Part shown: piece after piece, positions 9,482 to 17,584 of the stretch
Position numbering within the stretch: the stretch's first letter is position 1
How the letters are laid out: the number at the start of each line of letters is the position of its first letter
Assembly (NCBI GenBank): GCA_902580135.1
Contig: CACHJL010000012.1
Span: forward strand, 1-34,643
Direction of reading: 5' to 3'
DNA: 34,643 nucleotides
Origin: an uncultured Pelagibacteraceae bacterium
Lineage (GTDB): Bacteria > Pseudomonadota > Alphaproteobacteria > Pelagibacterales > Pelagibacteraceae
Notes under the pieces: model-generated
What the model saw: the letters and a program-made list of their open reading frames with translations, nothing else
Databases searched by the model: none
What the model was told of the DNA's origin: nothing
Translations under genes and position numbers: made by a program

Positions 9482-10620
9482 TTATATAACTCTAATAAAG
9501 ATTTTGCTTTTATATAATTTTCATTAAATTCTTTTTTTGCTGCACTATCTAAAATTACTCCAGATGCAGCTGAAATTTCTGAAAATTTTTTATAATTTAA
9601 TATTGATCTTATTATAATATTAAATCTCATATCTGAATTAAACTTTATAAAACCGAAGCTGCCTGTAAAAATATTTCTATCTTCTTTTTCTTGTTGATTT
9701 AAAAGTTCCAAAGTTCTGATTTTAGGACATCCTATAACAGATCCTCCTGGCATCATCGATTTTATAATATCTTTGATAGATGTATTGTTTAATAAATTTC
9801 CAGAAATACTTGTTACATAATGGTACAAATGTTTATATTCCTCAACATATTTTTCTTTTTTAATTTTTACAGATCCTGGTTTGCATATTCTGGATAGGTC
9901 GTTTCTTTCCATGTCAACAATCATATTGTGCTCTTTTGTTTCTTTTGTATTATTTTTAAAATATCTTAAAGCTGAAGATTTATTGGTAAATTTTTTCTTT
10001 CTTAACGTTCCAGCAATTGGTTTAGTTGTAATATTTTTTCCTTTTTTTGATATTAAAGTTTCTGGAGAACAGCTTACAATTGAATAATCTTTATCTCTTA
10101 TCATGAAAGACTCTGGGGATGCATTAGATTTCATTAATTTCCAGAAAAAATTGACAGGATTAATTTGAGATTTATTTTTATACTTTGTGCATATTTTAAT
10201 TTGATACGTTTCTCCAGCTCTAATTTTTTTTGAGAAAATATCAAATATTTTTTTATATTTTTTAAAATTAATATTAAGTTTAAATGGATTAAGAATTTTA
10301 GTTGGTTGAAAAAAACTTTTAAATTTATTTGATTTGATACTAGATAATATTGAAATTTTTTTTCTTATTTTAATAATCGTCTCAGGCTTATAAAATACAC
10401 CTTTATAAAAATTTATTTTTTTTTGTTTTTTTATTTTTAAACCTAATAAATTATTCAGTATTTCGTAACCAAAAAAACCAATATATATATCTGTGTCTTT
10501 TTTATAGTTTAATTTTTTAAAAGAATTTAAAAAATAAAATATATTTTTATTATTTAATATAATTTTTTTTGAAAAATCTGTGTATATATTATAACCACCA
10601 TCAACCTTATAAATAATCAA
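9478..10620 (-). CDS. pabB: Chorismate-binding enzyme, aminodeoxychorismate synthase component I
   Basis: 380 aa; KPIAGTLRKK, MIVDMERNDLSRICKPGSV, MMPGGSVIGCPKIRTLE, GSFGFI motifs. Confidence 0.88.
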   Translation of the reverse strand: MIIYKVDGGYNIYTDFSKKIILNNKNIFYFLNSFKKLNYKKDTDIYIGFFGYEILNNLLGLKIKKQKKINFYKGVFYKPETIIKIRKKISILSSIKSNKFKSFFQPTKILNPFKLNINFKKYKKIFDIFSKKIRAGETYQIKICTKYKNKSQINPVNFFWKLMKSNASPESFMIRDKDYSIVSCSPETLISKKGKNITTKPIAGTLRKKKFTNKSSALRYFKNNTKETKEHNMIVDMERNDLSRICKPGSVKIKKEKYVEEYKHLYHYVTSISGNLLNNTSIKDIIKSMMPGGSVIGCPKIRTLELLNQQEKEDRNIFTGSFGFIKFNSDMRFNIIIRSILNYKKFSEISAASGVILDSAAKKEFNENYIKAKSLLELYK

Positions 10621-10669
10621 TGCTTTATTTGATTGATATAATTTTTCTAAATAGGGATTGAATTTTAAT

Positions 10670-11893
10670 TTATACAGTTTGAACTCTCTCTATTGCTTTC
10701 TCATTTATTGGCAAATGTATCAAACCTGCAAAAATAGATAAAGCGATAGAAATGTACCACGCATAATCGAAGGAACCATAGAGATCGTAAAAAACTCCAC
10801 CTAAATATGCTCCTAAAAATGACCCAACTTGATGACTAAAAAAAACAATTCCATATAACAAAGCAATGTATTTTGTGCCGAATATATGTGCTACTAGTCC
10901 ATTAGTAGGTGGGACCGTAGCTAACCATAAGAATCCAAATGTTATACCGAATACCATCGCATTAAACACACTCGGTGGTAAAAATATAAAGTAAATAATT
11001 GAAACACCTCTTAATAAATATATTGCACTTAATATTAATTTTTTACTATATTTTGTTGAAAGATATCCAGCTGTTAAAGTTCCAATCATATTAAAAATTC
11101 CTATTAAAGCCAATATTGCGGCAGCACACCAATCAGGAAGACCTCTGTCATTCACATATGTAGGTATATGAGTTGCAACTAATGCTATATGCCACCCACA
11201 TACAAAAAAACCTAAGGTTAAATATATAAAACTTTTATTAGAGAATGCTTCTTTCAATGCTTGTGTTGCAGTTTGTTTGTTTTCATGAGGTGTTGAACCA
11301 ATTGGGACTTTTGGTGTTGTGATGAATAAAGAAACAAAAAGACCTAATGTTAGAAAAAATACAAAATATAAAATAGTTGTTTCCCAGCCTGTCTCTACTA
11401 AAGAATAGTTTACTATTAAAGGTGAAACAAAATATCCAAATGAACCTGCTGAAGTTACTATCCCTGTTGCAATTGTTCTATTTGATATTGGAAAATGTTT
11501 TGCTACAACAGAAATTGGTATGTTTATCGCTGTTGAACCTAAGCCTACCCCAATTAAAATACCAATTGTTAAAGTAAAATAAAATCCTGTGTTAAAACCT
11601 AAATAAAAAAAAACTACACCGGCCAAATAAAAAAAAAATCCTATAAAAATTGCAACGTTTCCTCCATACTTATCAGTTATAATTCCAAATAAAGGAGCAA
11701 AAGCTCCCCAGAGAAGCATTTGCAAACCCATAGCAAAACCGAAGTGAGTAATTGAAATATCCAAGTCATTTGAAAAATCAAAATAAAAAAGACCAAAAGT
11801 CTGTCTAATTCCTAAAGCAATTATAACAATTAAACTTGCAGCTATTAATGTTATGGTAGCTGTTCTATTCTGAAAAAAATTTTCTGATCTCAT
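10670..11893 (-). CDS. Major facilitator superfamily transporter
   Basis: 407 aa, about 12 hydrophobic segments, MFS loop DKYGGNVA; resembles MCT/OFA-type permeases. Confidence 0.85.
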   Translation of the reverse strand: MRSENFFQNRTATITLIAASLIVIIALGIRQTFGLFYFDFSNDLDISITHFGFAMGLQMLLWGAFAPLFGIITDKYGGNVAIFIGFFFYLAGVVFFYLGFNTGFYFTLTIGILIGVGLGSTAINIPISVVAKHFPISNRTIATGIVTSAGSFGYFVSPLIVNYSLVETGWETTILYFVFFLTLGLFVSLFITTPKVPIGSTPHENKQTATQALKEAFSNKSFIYLTLGFFVCGWHIALVATHIPTYVNDRGLPDWCAAAILALIGIFNMIGTLTAGYLSTKYSKKLILSAIYLLRGVSIIYFIFLPPSVFNAMVFGITFGFLWLATVPPTNGLVAHIFGTKYIALLYGIVFFSHQVGSFLGAYLGGVFYDLYGSFDYAWYISIALSIFAGLIHLPINEKAIERVQTV

Positions 11894-13065
11894 TTTATAT
11901 ATTTTAAAGCATTTCTTAAATCAGTTATTAAATCTTGTGGGTCCTCAAGGCCAATGTGAAGTCTAACCAAATGTTCATTTTTATTTAATTTTAAATAATT
12001 TCTGTCGCCTAATTCTCTAAACTCTTGTTGTAAAGCAAGGCTCTCAAAGCCGCCCCAGCTATACCCATATCCAAATAATTTTAATGAATTAACAAATTTA
12101 ACAACAGATTTTTTACTTTTTGATTTAATTTTTAAACCCATCAATCCTGATGCGCCAGAATAATATTTTTTCCACATTTTATAATTGTATGATCCTTTTT
12201 TGTAAGGATATAGAAGTTTTATTTTTTTATTTTTAGAGAGAAATCTTGCTACTTTTTTTGCATTTTCTTGATGTTTATCAAGACGAATATCTAAAGTTCT
12301 TAAACCTCTTATTATTAAATAAGCATCATCAGGTCCTAACCTCAATCCAGTTATTTTATTTGCTTGTTCAACATATTTAAAAACTTTTTTATTTACAGCT
12401 AAACTTCCACCCATTACATCAGAATGTCCAGAATAGTATTTAGTTGCAGAAACAATTGACATATCAAATCCTAGTTTAATCGGTTTTATAAAATAAGGTG
12501 TTGCCCAAGTATTATCTATAGCTGTAAATATATTATATTTTTTTGCTATAGAGACTATTTTTGATAAATCTTGAAATTCAAAAGAATTACTTCCAGGGTT
12601 TTCAACATAAATTAATTTTGTTTTTTTTGAAATTTTACTTTTTAAAGTACTTAAATCATGAGGGTTATAAAAAACTGTTTTAACATTAAATGATTTTAGA
12701 AAATCTTGGGTTAAAAGCCTTGTTGGATAATAAACTGGGTCAGCTAGAAGAATTTCATCACCAGGGCGTATAATACTAAAAATTGATAAAAAAACTGAGC
12801 CAAACCCTGTTGGAGTTAAAAAAACATGGTGACACTCTTCCATCTTTTTTAACATTTGCTGCAAAATATATGTTGTTGAAGTTCCTTGTCTTCCATAATC
12901 AAAATGGCCACCTGTTGGATTTTTCTTGCCTTTGGCTTGAGTGTTCCGAAGTTCATTCATTGTTTTAAAGATTATAGTTGATGCTCTAACTACTGGTGGA
13001 TTGACTGACTGATTGTAATAATCTTTTGCAGTATGTTTTAAAAATGTTTTAAACGATTTATTCAT
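11890..13065 (-). CDS. metC: Cys/Met metabolism PLP-dependent enzyme, cystathionine beta-lyase-like
   Basis: Start set at MNKSFKTFLKHTAKDYYNQSVNPPVVRASTIIF (ATG 13065) rather than 13158; SATKYYSGHSDVMGG PLP-lysine motif. Confidence 0.82.
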   Translation of the reverse strand: MNKSFKTFLKHTAKDYYNQSVNPPVVRASTIIFKTMNELRNTQAKGKKNPTGGHFDYGRQGTSTTYILQQMLKKMEECHHVFLTPTGFGSVFLSIFSIIRPGDEILLADPVYYPTRLLTQDFLKSFNVKTVFYNPHDLSTLKSKISKKTKLIYVENPGSNSFEFQDLSKIVSIAKKYNIFTAIDNTWATPYFIKPIKLGFDMSIVSATKYYSGHSDVMGGSLAVNKKVFKYVEQANKITGLRLGPDDAYLIIRGLRTLDIRLDKHQENAKKVARFLSKNKKIKLLYPYKKGSYNYKMWKKYYSGASGLMGLKIKSKSKKSVVKFVNSLKLFGYGYSWGGFESLALQQEFRELGDRNYLKLNKNEHLVRLHIGLEDPQDLITDLRNALKYIK

Positions 13066-13137
13066 AATAAATTTGATATGAAAGGAAGACAATGCTATAT
13101 CCGTCAAATATGTCAACAAAAAGAAATAAAGGAGATT

Positions 13138-13221
13138 ATGGGTTACCCAAAAAAGCATAGAGGCCGTAGAAAAATGGGCTCAAAAAAAAGAAGAGCCAGA
13201 AAAAAGAATAAGAAAAAATAG
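13138..13221 (+). CDS. Uncalled 27-aa highly basic small protein; candidate ribosome-associated peptide
   Basis: Perfect Shine-Dalgarno AAAGGAGATTATG then MGYPKKHRGRRKMGSKKRRARKKNKKK* ; 84 nt exactly fits between metC start and mnmA stop. Confidence 0.65.
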   Translation: MGYPKKHRGRRKMGSKKRRARKKNKKK

Positions 13222-13229
13222 TCTTAAAT

Positions 13230-14348
13230 TTATTCTTTAATCCAACCACCACCTAGTACTTTATGACCGAATTGGTCTTTGTTGTAAAAGACACAGGCTT
13301 GACCAGGAGAAATTCCGTGCTCAATATCAACTAAATTAACTTCAGCTGTGTTCTTCTCTCTTATATTAACTTTTGCTTCGAGAAGTTTTCCTGTTGATCT
13401 CACTTTAACAAAAATATTATTATTAAATTCTTCTTTTTCACTTAATAGGTTTAAATCTTTTAAAAAAATATTTTTCTTTCCAAGGTTTTCTTTCGGGCCA
13501 ACTATTATTTCATTGTTTTCAGCATCTATTTTTAATACATAAAACGGATCTTTATCTGAGACTTTTATTCCTTTTCTTTGTCCAATTGTAAAATTAATTA
13601 TTCCATTATGCACGCCAACTACTTTACCATCTAAATTTTTAATATTTCCTTTTTTGAACGAGTCAGGTCTAAATTTTTTAATGACTGAAGAATAATTTCC
13701 ATTTGGTACAAAACATATATCTTGACTGTCCGGTTTGTCTGCTACATTTAAATCAAGTTCTTTTGCAATTTCTCTAGTTTTGTCTTTTAAAATTTTTCCT
13801 AATGGAAATCTTAAGTAGTCTAGCTGCTTCCTTGTAGTATTAAATAAAAAATAACTTTGGTCTCTATTTTCATCTATTGCTCTATACATGCTTGTAGAAT
13901 TATTTTTAGTTATACTTTTTACATAATGACCTGTTACTAAGGCATCAGCTTTAAGATCCTTAGAAAAATCTAATAAATCTTTAAATTTTACTGTCTGGTT
14001 ACATTGAATACATGGTATAGGGGTTTCACCTCTAAGATAACTTTCTACAAAATTATCAACAACTCCCTGTTTAAACTTATCCTGATAGTATAAAATTTTA
14101 TGTTCTATGCCTAATTTGTTGGCAACACGTTTAGCATCCATTATATCTTGTCCTGAACAACATTGTTTAGATTTTGCAACTTCTTTACTATCGTCATAAA
14201 GTTTTAATGTTATTCCTACTACATTATATCCTTCTTTTTTCATCATTCCTGCTACAGCAGAAGAATCTACGCCGCCTGACATAGCTACAACAATATTTGT
14301 ATCTGATGGTTTTTTTTCTATTCCAAGCGAATTTAATTCTGTTTTCAT
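13230..14348 (-). CDS. mnmA: tRNA-specific 2-thiouridylase
   Basis: [33 protein letters not shown]-loop, CxxC (CIQCN), GQRKGI motif. Confidence 0.95.
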   Translation of the reverse strand: MKTELNSLGIEKKPSDTNIVVAMSGGVDSSAVAGMMKKEGYNVVGITLKLYDDSKEVAKSKQCCSGQDIMDAKRVANKLGIEHKILYYQDKFKQGVVDNFVESYLRGETPIPCIQCNQTVKFKDLLDFSKDLKADALVTGHYVKSITKNNSTSMYRAIDENRDQSYFLFNTTRKQLDYLRFPLGKILKDKTREIAKELDLNVADKPDSQDICFVPNGNYSSVIKKFRPDSFKKGNIKNLDGKVVGVHNGIINFTIGQRKGIKVSDKDPFYVLKIDAENNEIIVGPKENLGKKNIFLKDLNLLSEKEEFNNNIFVKVRSTGKLLEAKVNIREKNTAEVNLVDIEHGISPGQACVFYNKDQFGHKVLGGGWIKE

Positions 14349-14389
14349 TTGATGGTATTTATACTTAATTCTATTATAAATTAAATTAA

Positions 14390-14566
14390 ATGATTATAGA
14401 TTTTGAACCAGGAGATAAAGTTATTAATCCAGCTAATAAAAGCTGGGGAATTGGTCAAGTTCAGTCTATTATTAATGAAAAAATAACTGTCAATTTTGAA
14501 AATGTTGGTAAAAAAGTAATTAATTCAAAAAACATTATTTTAGAAAAATTTGTAACAGATGAATGA
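14390..14566 (+). CDS. DUF3553-like small protein (58 aa)
   Basis: [58 protein letters not shown]; FxPGDxVxxPxxxxWGxGQVQS...VNFExxGK pattern; overlaps the next start codon (ATGAATGA). Below track cutoff. Confidence 0.82.
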   Translation: MIIDFEPGDKVINPANKSWGIGQVQSIINEKITVNFENVGKKVINSKNIILEKFVTDE

Positions 14567-15332
14567 ACAAAATTTAAAAGATATTATAGAAAAACAAATA
14601 GATAATTTTCTTTATGCTGGTGAAGTTGCTATAGAATTAAGAAACAAAGGTCTAAAAAAAAAAATTAAATCAGACGGTACTCCAGTAAGTAATGGAGATT
14701 TAGAAGTAAATAAAATTATTATAAATAAAATATTAGAATTAACTCCAGATGTGCCAATTATATCAGAAGAAACTTCTCATAACAAATCAGACAAAAATCT
14801 TACAGATTTTTGGTTGATTGATCCAATTGATGGAACTTATGATTACATAAATAATTTAGATGAATTTACAATAAATGCTGGTCTAATAATAAATAGAAAA
14901 CCCGTTGCGGGATTAATTTATGCTCCAGCTAAAAAAAGAATGTTTTATTCATTTGGTAAAAATAAAGCATATGAGCTAACAAATGGAAAATTAATTAATT
15001 TAAAATGTAATGTTGAAACTAAAAAAAGTTCAATTAAATTTGTTTGTTACTCTTCCAAAATAAAACCTGAAATAGAAAAAGTTTATAGAAGTATTGGTGT
15101 AAAAAATTTTGTTAGAATGAAAAGTTCATTAAAATTTTGTGTAATAGCAACAGGTGAATTTGATGGTTATGTAGCCGAACCTAGAGCCTGCGAGTGGGAT
15201 ATCGCCGCCGGTCATGCTATACTTCAAGACGCTGGTGGAATAGTAACAGATTTCTATGGCAACCAAATTTTATATGGAAAAGAAAATTTCAAAAATCCAA
15301 GTATAATTTTAAAAAGAAGTGAAAATCTTTAA
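14559..15332 (+). CDS. cysQ: 3'(2'),5'-bisphosphate nucleotidase / inositol monophosphatase family
   Basis: ISEET, DPIDGTYDYIN and CEWDIAAGHAILQDAGG motifs. Confidence 0.88.
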   Translation: MNEQNLKDIIEKQIDNFLYAGEVAIELRNKGLKKKIKSDGTPVSNGDLEVNKIIINKILELTPDVPIISEETSHNKSDKNLTDFWLIDPIDGTYDYINNLDEFTINAGLIINRKPVAGLIYAPAKKRMFYSFGKNKAYELTNGKLINLKCNVETKKSSIKFVCYSSKIKPEIEKVYRSIGVKNFVRMKSSLKFCVIATGEFDGYVAEPRACEWDIAAGHAILQDAGGIVTDFYGNQILYGKENFKNPSIILKRSENL

Positions 15333-15490
15333 TGAGCGAACAGACAAGAATAATTTTGATTATAATTGTTTCAGTATCAATATTTGGACTATTGGTATTT
15401 GTTTTTGTTAAAAATTATATCAGAAGTAAAATACAATATTATCTCAGTAAAAATGAAAAAAATAAAAAAAAAATTAAAGAAGATTTATAA
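15332..15490 (+). CDS. Uncalled small ORF, 52 aa, single TM with basic C-terminal tail
   Basis: MSEQTRIILIIIVSVSIFGLLVFVFVKNYIRSKIQYYLSKNEKNKKKIKEDL*; start overlaps the cysQ stop (TAATG); convergent 17-nt overlap with recX 3' end. Confidence 0.55.
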   Translation: MSEQTRIILIIIVSVSIFGLLVFVFVKNYIRSKIQYYLSKNEKNKKKIKEDL

Positions 15491-16037
15491 TTTTTAAATA
15501 TTCATCTTTTTCTAGTTCCATTACTCTTTTTGAAACTTCAAAATCAAAGCCTGACCTAGCTAAAATACCAATATCTTTTTTATAAAAAAGCTCTCTATTT
15601 GCTTCCTCTCTATTTGGCCCAATTCTTTTTTTTTTACATATTTTTATTGCTGAAAAAAAATCCTGATCATCATTATTAGTTTGAATTTTCTCAATTGTAT
15701 TCTTGATATATTTTTCACCCACACCTTTGCTAAATAAATATTTTCTTATTTTATTAATTGATGATCCTCTTTGAATTAAGTTTTTAGCCTTAGATTCGGA
15801 GTAGAATTTATCATTGATAAATTTTGATTTTTCAAGATCTTCGGCAACTATATCAATTAAATCATTAATATTACTTTTTTTAACACTTGGTATTTTGGAC
15901 TTTAAGTATTTTTTTAACAAATATGTTTTTAGTTGTTGCTTAGATGGAGCAAATTTTTCAATATAATTAAACGCAAAACTACGCATCTCTTCAACAGTTA
16001 CTTCTAAAGATTTTTTTTTATTTTTTATAGGAATCAT
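15474..16037 (-). CDS. recX: RecX-like regulatory protein
   Basis: 187 aa helical repeats: AFNYIEKFAPSKQQLKTYLLKKYLK, FINDKFYSESKAKNLIQRGSSINKIRKYLFSKGV. Confidence 0.72.
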   Translation of the reverse strand: MIPIKNKKKSLEVTVEEMRSFAFNYIEKFAPSKQQLKTYLLKKYLKSKIPSVKKSNINDLIDIVAEDLEKSKFINDKFYSESKAKNLIQRGSSINKIRKYLFSKGVGEKYIKNTIEKIQTNNDDQDFFSAIKICKKKRIGPNREEANRELFYKKDIGILARSGFDFEVSKRVMELEKDEYLKIINLL

Positions 16038-16065
16038 CGATTCTTTTTATATAATATATATTAAT

Positions 16066-16539
16066 ATGATTGATCAAATTTTAACTTTTTTTACAATAGA
16101 AATTATTTATTTATGGCTAAGCTTTGGTGTTTTACCATTTTGGTTTATATTAATTTTTTTTCCTCAATCAAGAATTAGTGGAATTTTTGTAACATCAATA
16201 TTTCCATTTATAATCTTAGGATTTGTATATGTTTATTTGATTTATTACTTCTTTAATGATGGTTTTGATTTTCTTCAAAATTTTGAATTATATTTAGGAA
16301 TTTACAATTTAGCTAATTTGTTCGAAAATGAAGCTTTTTTAATTCTTATTTGGACACACTTCTTGGCAATTAATTTATTTTGTGCGGCTTGGATAGTAAG
16401 AGATAGTCAGAAATACTTTATATCAAAATATTTAAACCTTGTACCTTTGGTAATTACGTATTTTGTTGGACCTCTAGGTATTGTCTTGTATTGGATTATT
16501 AGAATTTTCTTTGCAAAGAAAATTAGTCTCTTCGACTAA
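16066..16539 (+). CDS. ABA4-like (DUF4281) integral membrane protein
   Basis: LFENEAFLILIWTHFLAINLFCAAWIVRDSQK...LVPLVITYFVGPLGIVLYWIIR matches the remembered ABA4/DUF4281 pattern (WxHxLAxxLFxxxWIxRDxxx...GPxGxLLY). Confidence 0.75.
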   Translation: MIDQILTFFTIEIIYLWLSFGVLPFWFILIFFPQSRISGIFVTSIFPFIILGFVYVYLIYYFFNDGFDFLQNFELYLGIYNLANLFENEAFLILIWTHFLAINLFCAAWIVRDSQKYFISKYLNLVPLVITYFVGPLGIVLYWIIRIFFAKKISLFD

Positions 16540-16542
16540 AAT

Positions 16543-16929
16543 TTACTTAACTACTTTAAAACCTGAATTTGACATATCTCCAAAACCTCCTTCTACGTGA
16601 GAAACATTTTTAAAACCCATTTCTTTTAAAGTTTTAACTGCTAGAGCTGATCTTCCTCCGGCTGCACAAAATAATACTAATTCTTTATTTAAATCTATAT
16701 TATTATTTTGAACGTAAGCGCTATCTGGATGAATTAAAAATTCCAACAATCCTCTTGAAATATGAAAAGAATTTTCAATTCTGCCCAAATTTTGTAATTC
16801 ATTTGCATCTCTAATATCAATTAAATTACATTTATTTTCTTTTGAAAGCTCTAAAGCCTCTGATGATGAAATAGTTTTTACTTCGGAAAGTGCATCTGCG
16901 ACTAAAGTTTGAGGTGATTTTATTGTCAT
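16543..16929 (-). CDS. Rhodanese-like domain protein
   Basis: LIDIRDANE, LVLFCAAGGRSALAVKTLKEMGFKNVSHVEGGFGDM active-site loop. Confidence 0.92.
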   Translation of the reverse strand: MTIKSPQTLVADALSEVKTISSSEALELSKENKCNLIDIRDANELQNLGRIENSFHISRGLLEFLIHPDSAYVQNNNIDLNKELVLFCAAGGRSALAVKTLKEMGFKNVSHVEGGFGDMSNSGFKVVK

Positions 16930-16971
16930 AGATGTTTAATACACTATAAAAAAAAAAATACTATAACTAAT

Positions 16972-17436
16972 ATGGAAAAAAAAACAAAACCCAAAAAAGC
17001 ACCAAATTTTAAAATACTTTCTACTGATGGTAAAATATTTGAATTAAATAAAGTTAATAACAAATATATTGTAATCTATTTTTACCCAAAAGATGATACT
17101 CCTGGATGTACAATAGAAACAAATGATTTTAACTCATTGTTTCAAAAATTTAAAAAATTAGACTGTTTAGTCATTGGTGTCTCTAGAGATAGTATAGTTA
17201 GCCACCATAAGTTTAAAAAAAAATATAATGTTAAATTTAATCTTTTGGCTGATGAAAAGAAAGAAGCAATTAAAAGCTATAAAACTTGGGGTAAAAAAAA
17301 ATTTATGGGAAGAGAGTTTATGGGGCTAATAAGAAGTACTTTTGTAATTAAAGATCAGAAAATCATTAAAGAGTGGAGATCTGTTAAAGTCAAAGATCAC
17401 GCATTAGAAGTTTTGGATTTCATTAAAAATCATTAA
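16972..17436 (+). CDS. bcp: Thiol peroxidase, Bcp/PrxQ-type peroxiredoxin
   Basis: YFYPKDDTPGCTIETNDF catalytic motif. Confidence 0.93.
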   Translation: MEKKTKPKKAPNFKILSTDGKIFELNKVNNKYIVIYFYPKDDTPGCTIETNDFNSLFQKFKKLDCLVIGVSRDSIVSHHKFKKKYNVKFNLLADEKKEAIKSYKTWGKKKFMGREFMGLIRSTFVIKDQKIIKEWRSVKVKDHALEVLDFIKNH

Positions 17437-17440
17437 TTAA

Positions 17441-17580
17441 AGAGACCTTTTGACTGATAACAGGAGTGGAGGTTCAAAAGGTCTCCTGTTAATTCGAAGG
17501 GTCCTTTAAAAAGGACCCTCCAAACTTACTTGTTCTTAAATTGATAACTAATTAGAGAGACTGATTATTGAACAAGTAAA
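17441..17580. ncRNA. Structured RNA candidate: interleaved helices, hairpin, and long-range stem between bcp and amtB
   Basis: AGACCTTTTGA (17443-17453)/TCAAAAGGTCT (17474-17484); TAACAGGAG (17458-17466)/CTCCTGTTA (17483-17491); GGGTCCTTT (17499-17507)/AAAGGACCC (17510-17518); TTACTTGTTC (17526-17535)/GAACAAGTAA (17570-17579). Line 17461-17520 is 28/60 G+C by count. Strand undetermined. Confidence 0.5.
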
Positions 17581-17584
17581 TACT

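Noticed and set aside
13066-13137. Possible SAM-type riboswitch upstream of metC
   Set aside because: Short region with no recognisable SAM aptamer core or pseudoknot pattern.
13066-13158. N-terminal extension of metC to 13158
   Set aside because: Hydrophobic leader inconsistent with the family; MNKSF start at 13065 is better and frees space for the basic 27-aa ORF.
9881-13542. Plus-strand ORFs 9881-10087, 11377-11577, 12783-12968, 13348-13542
   Set aside because: All antisense to pabB, MFS, metC or mnmA; Leu/Phe-rich shadow translations.
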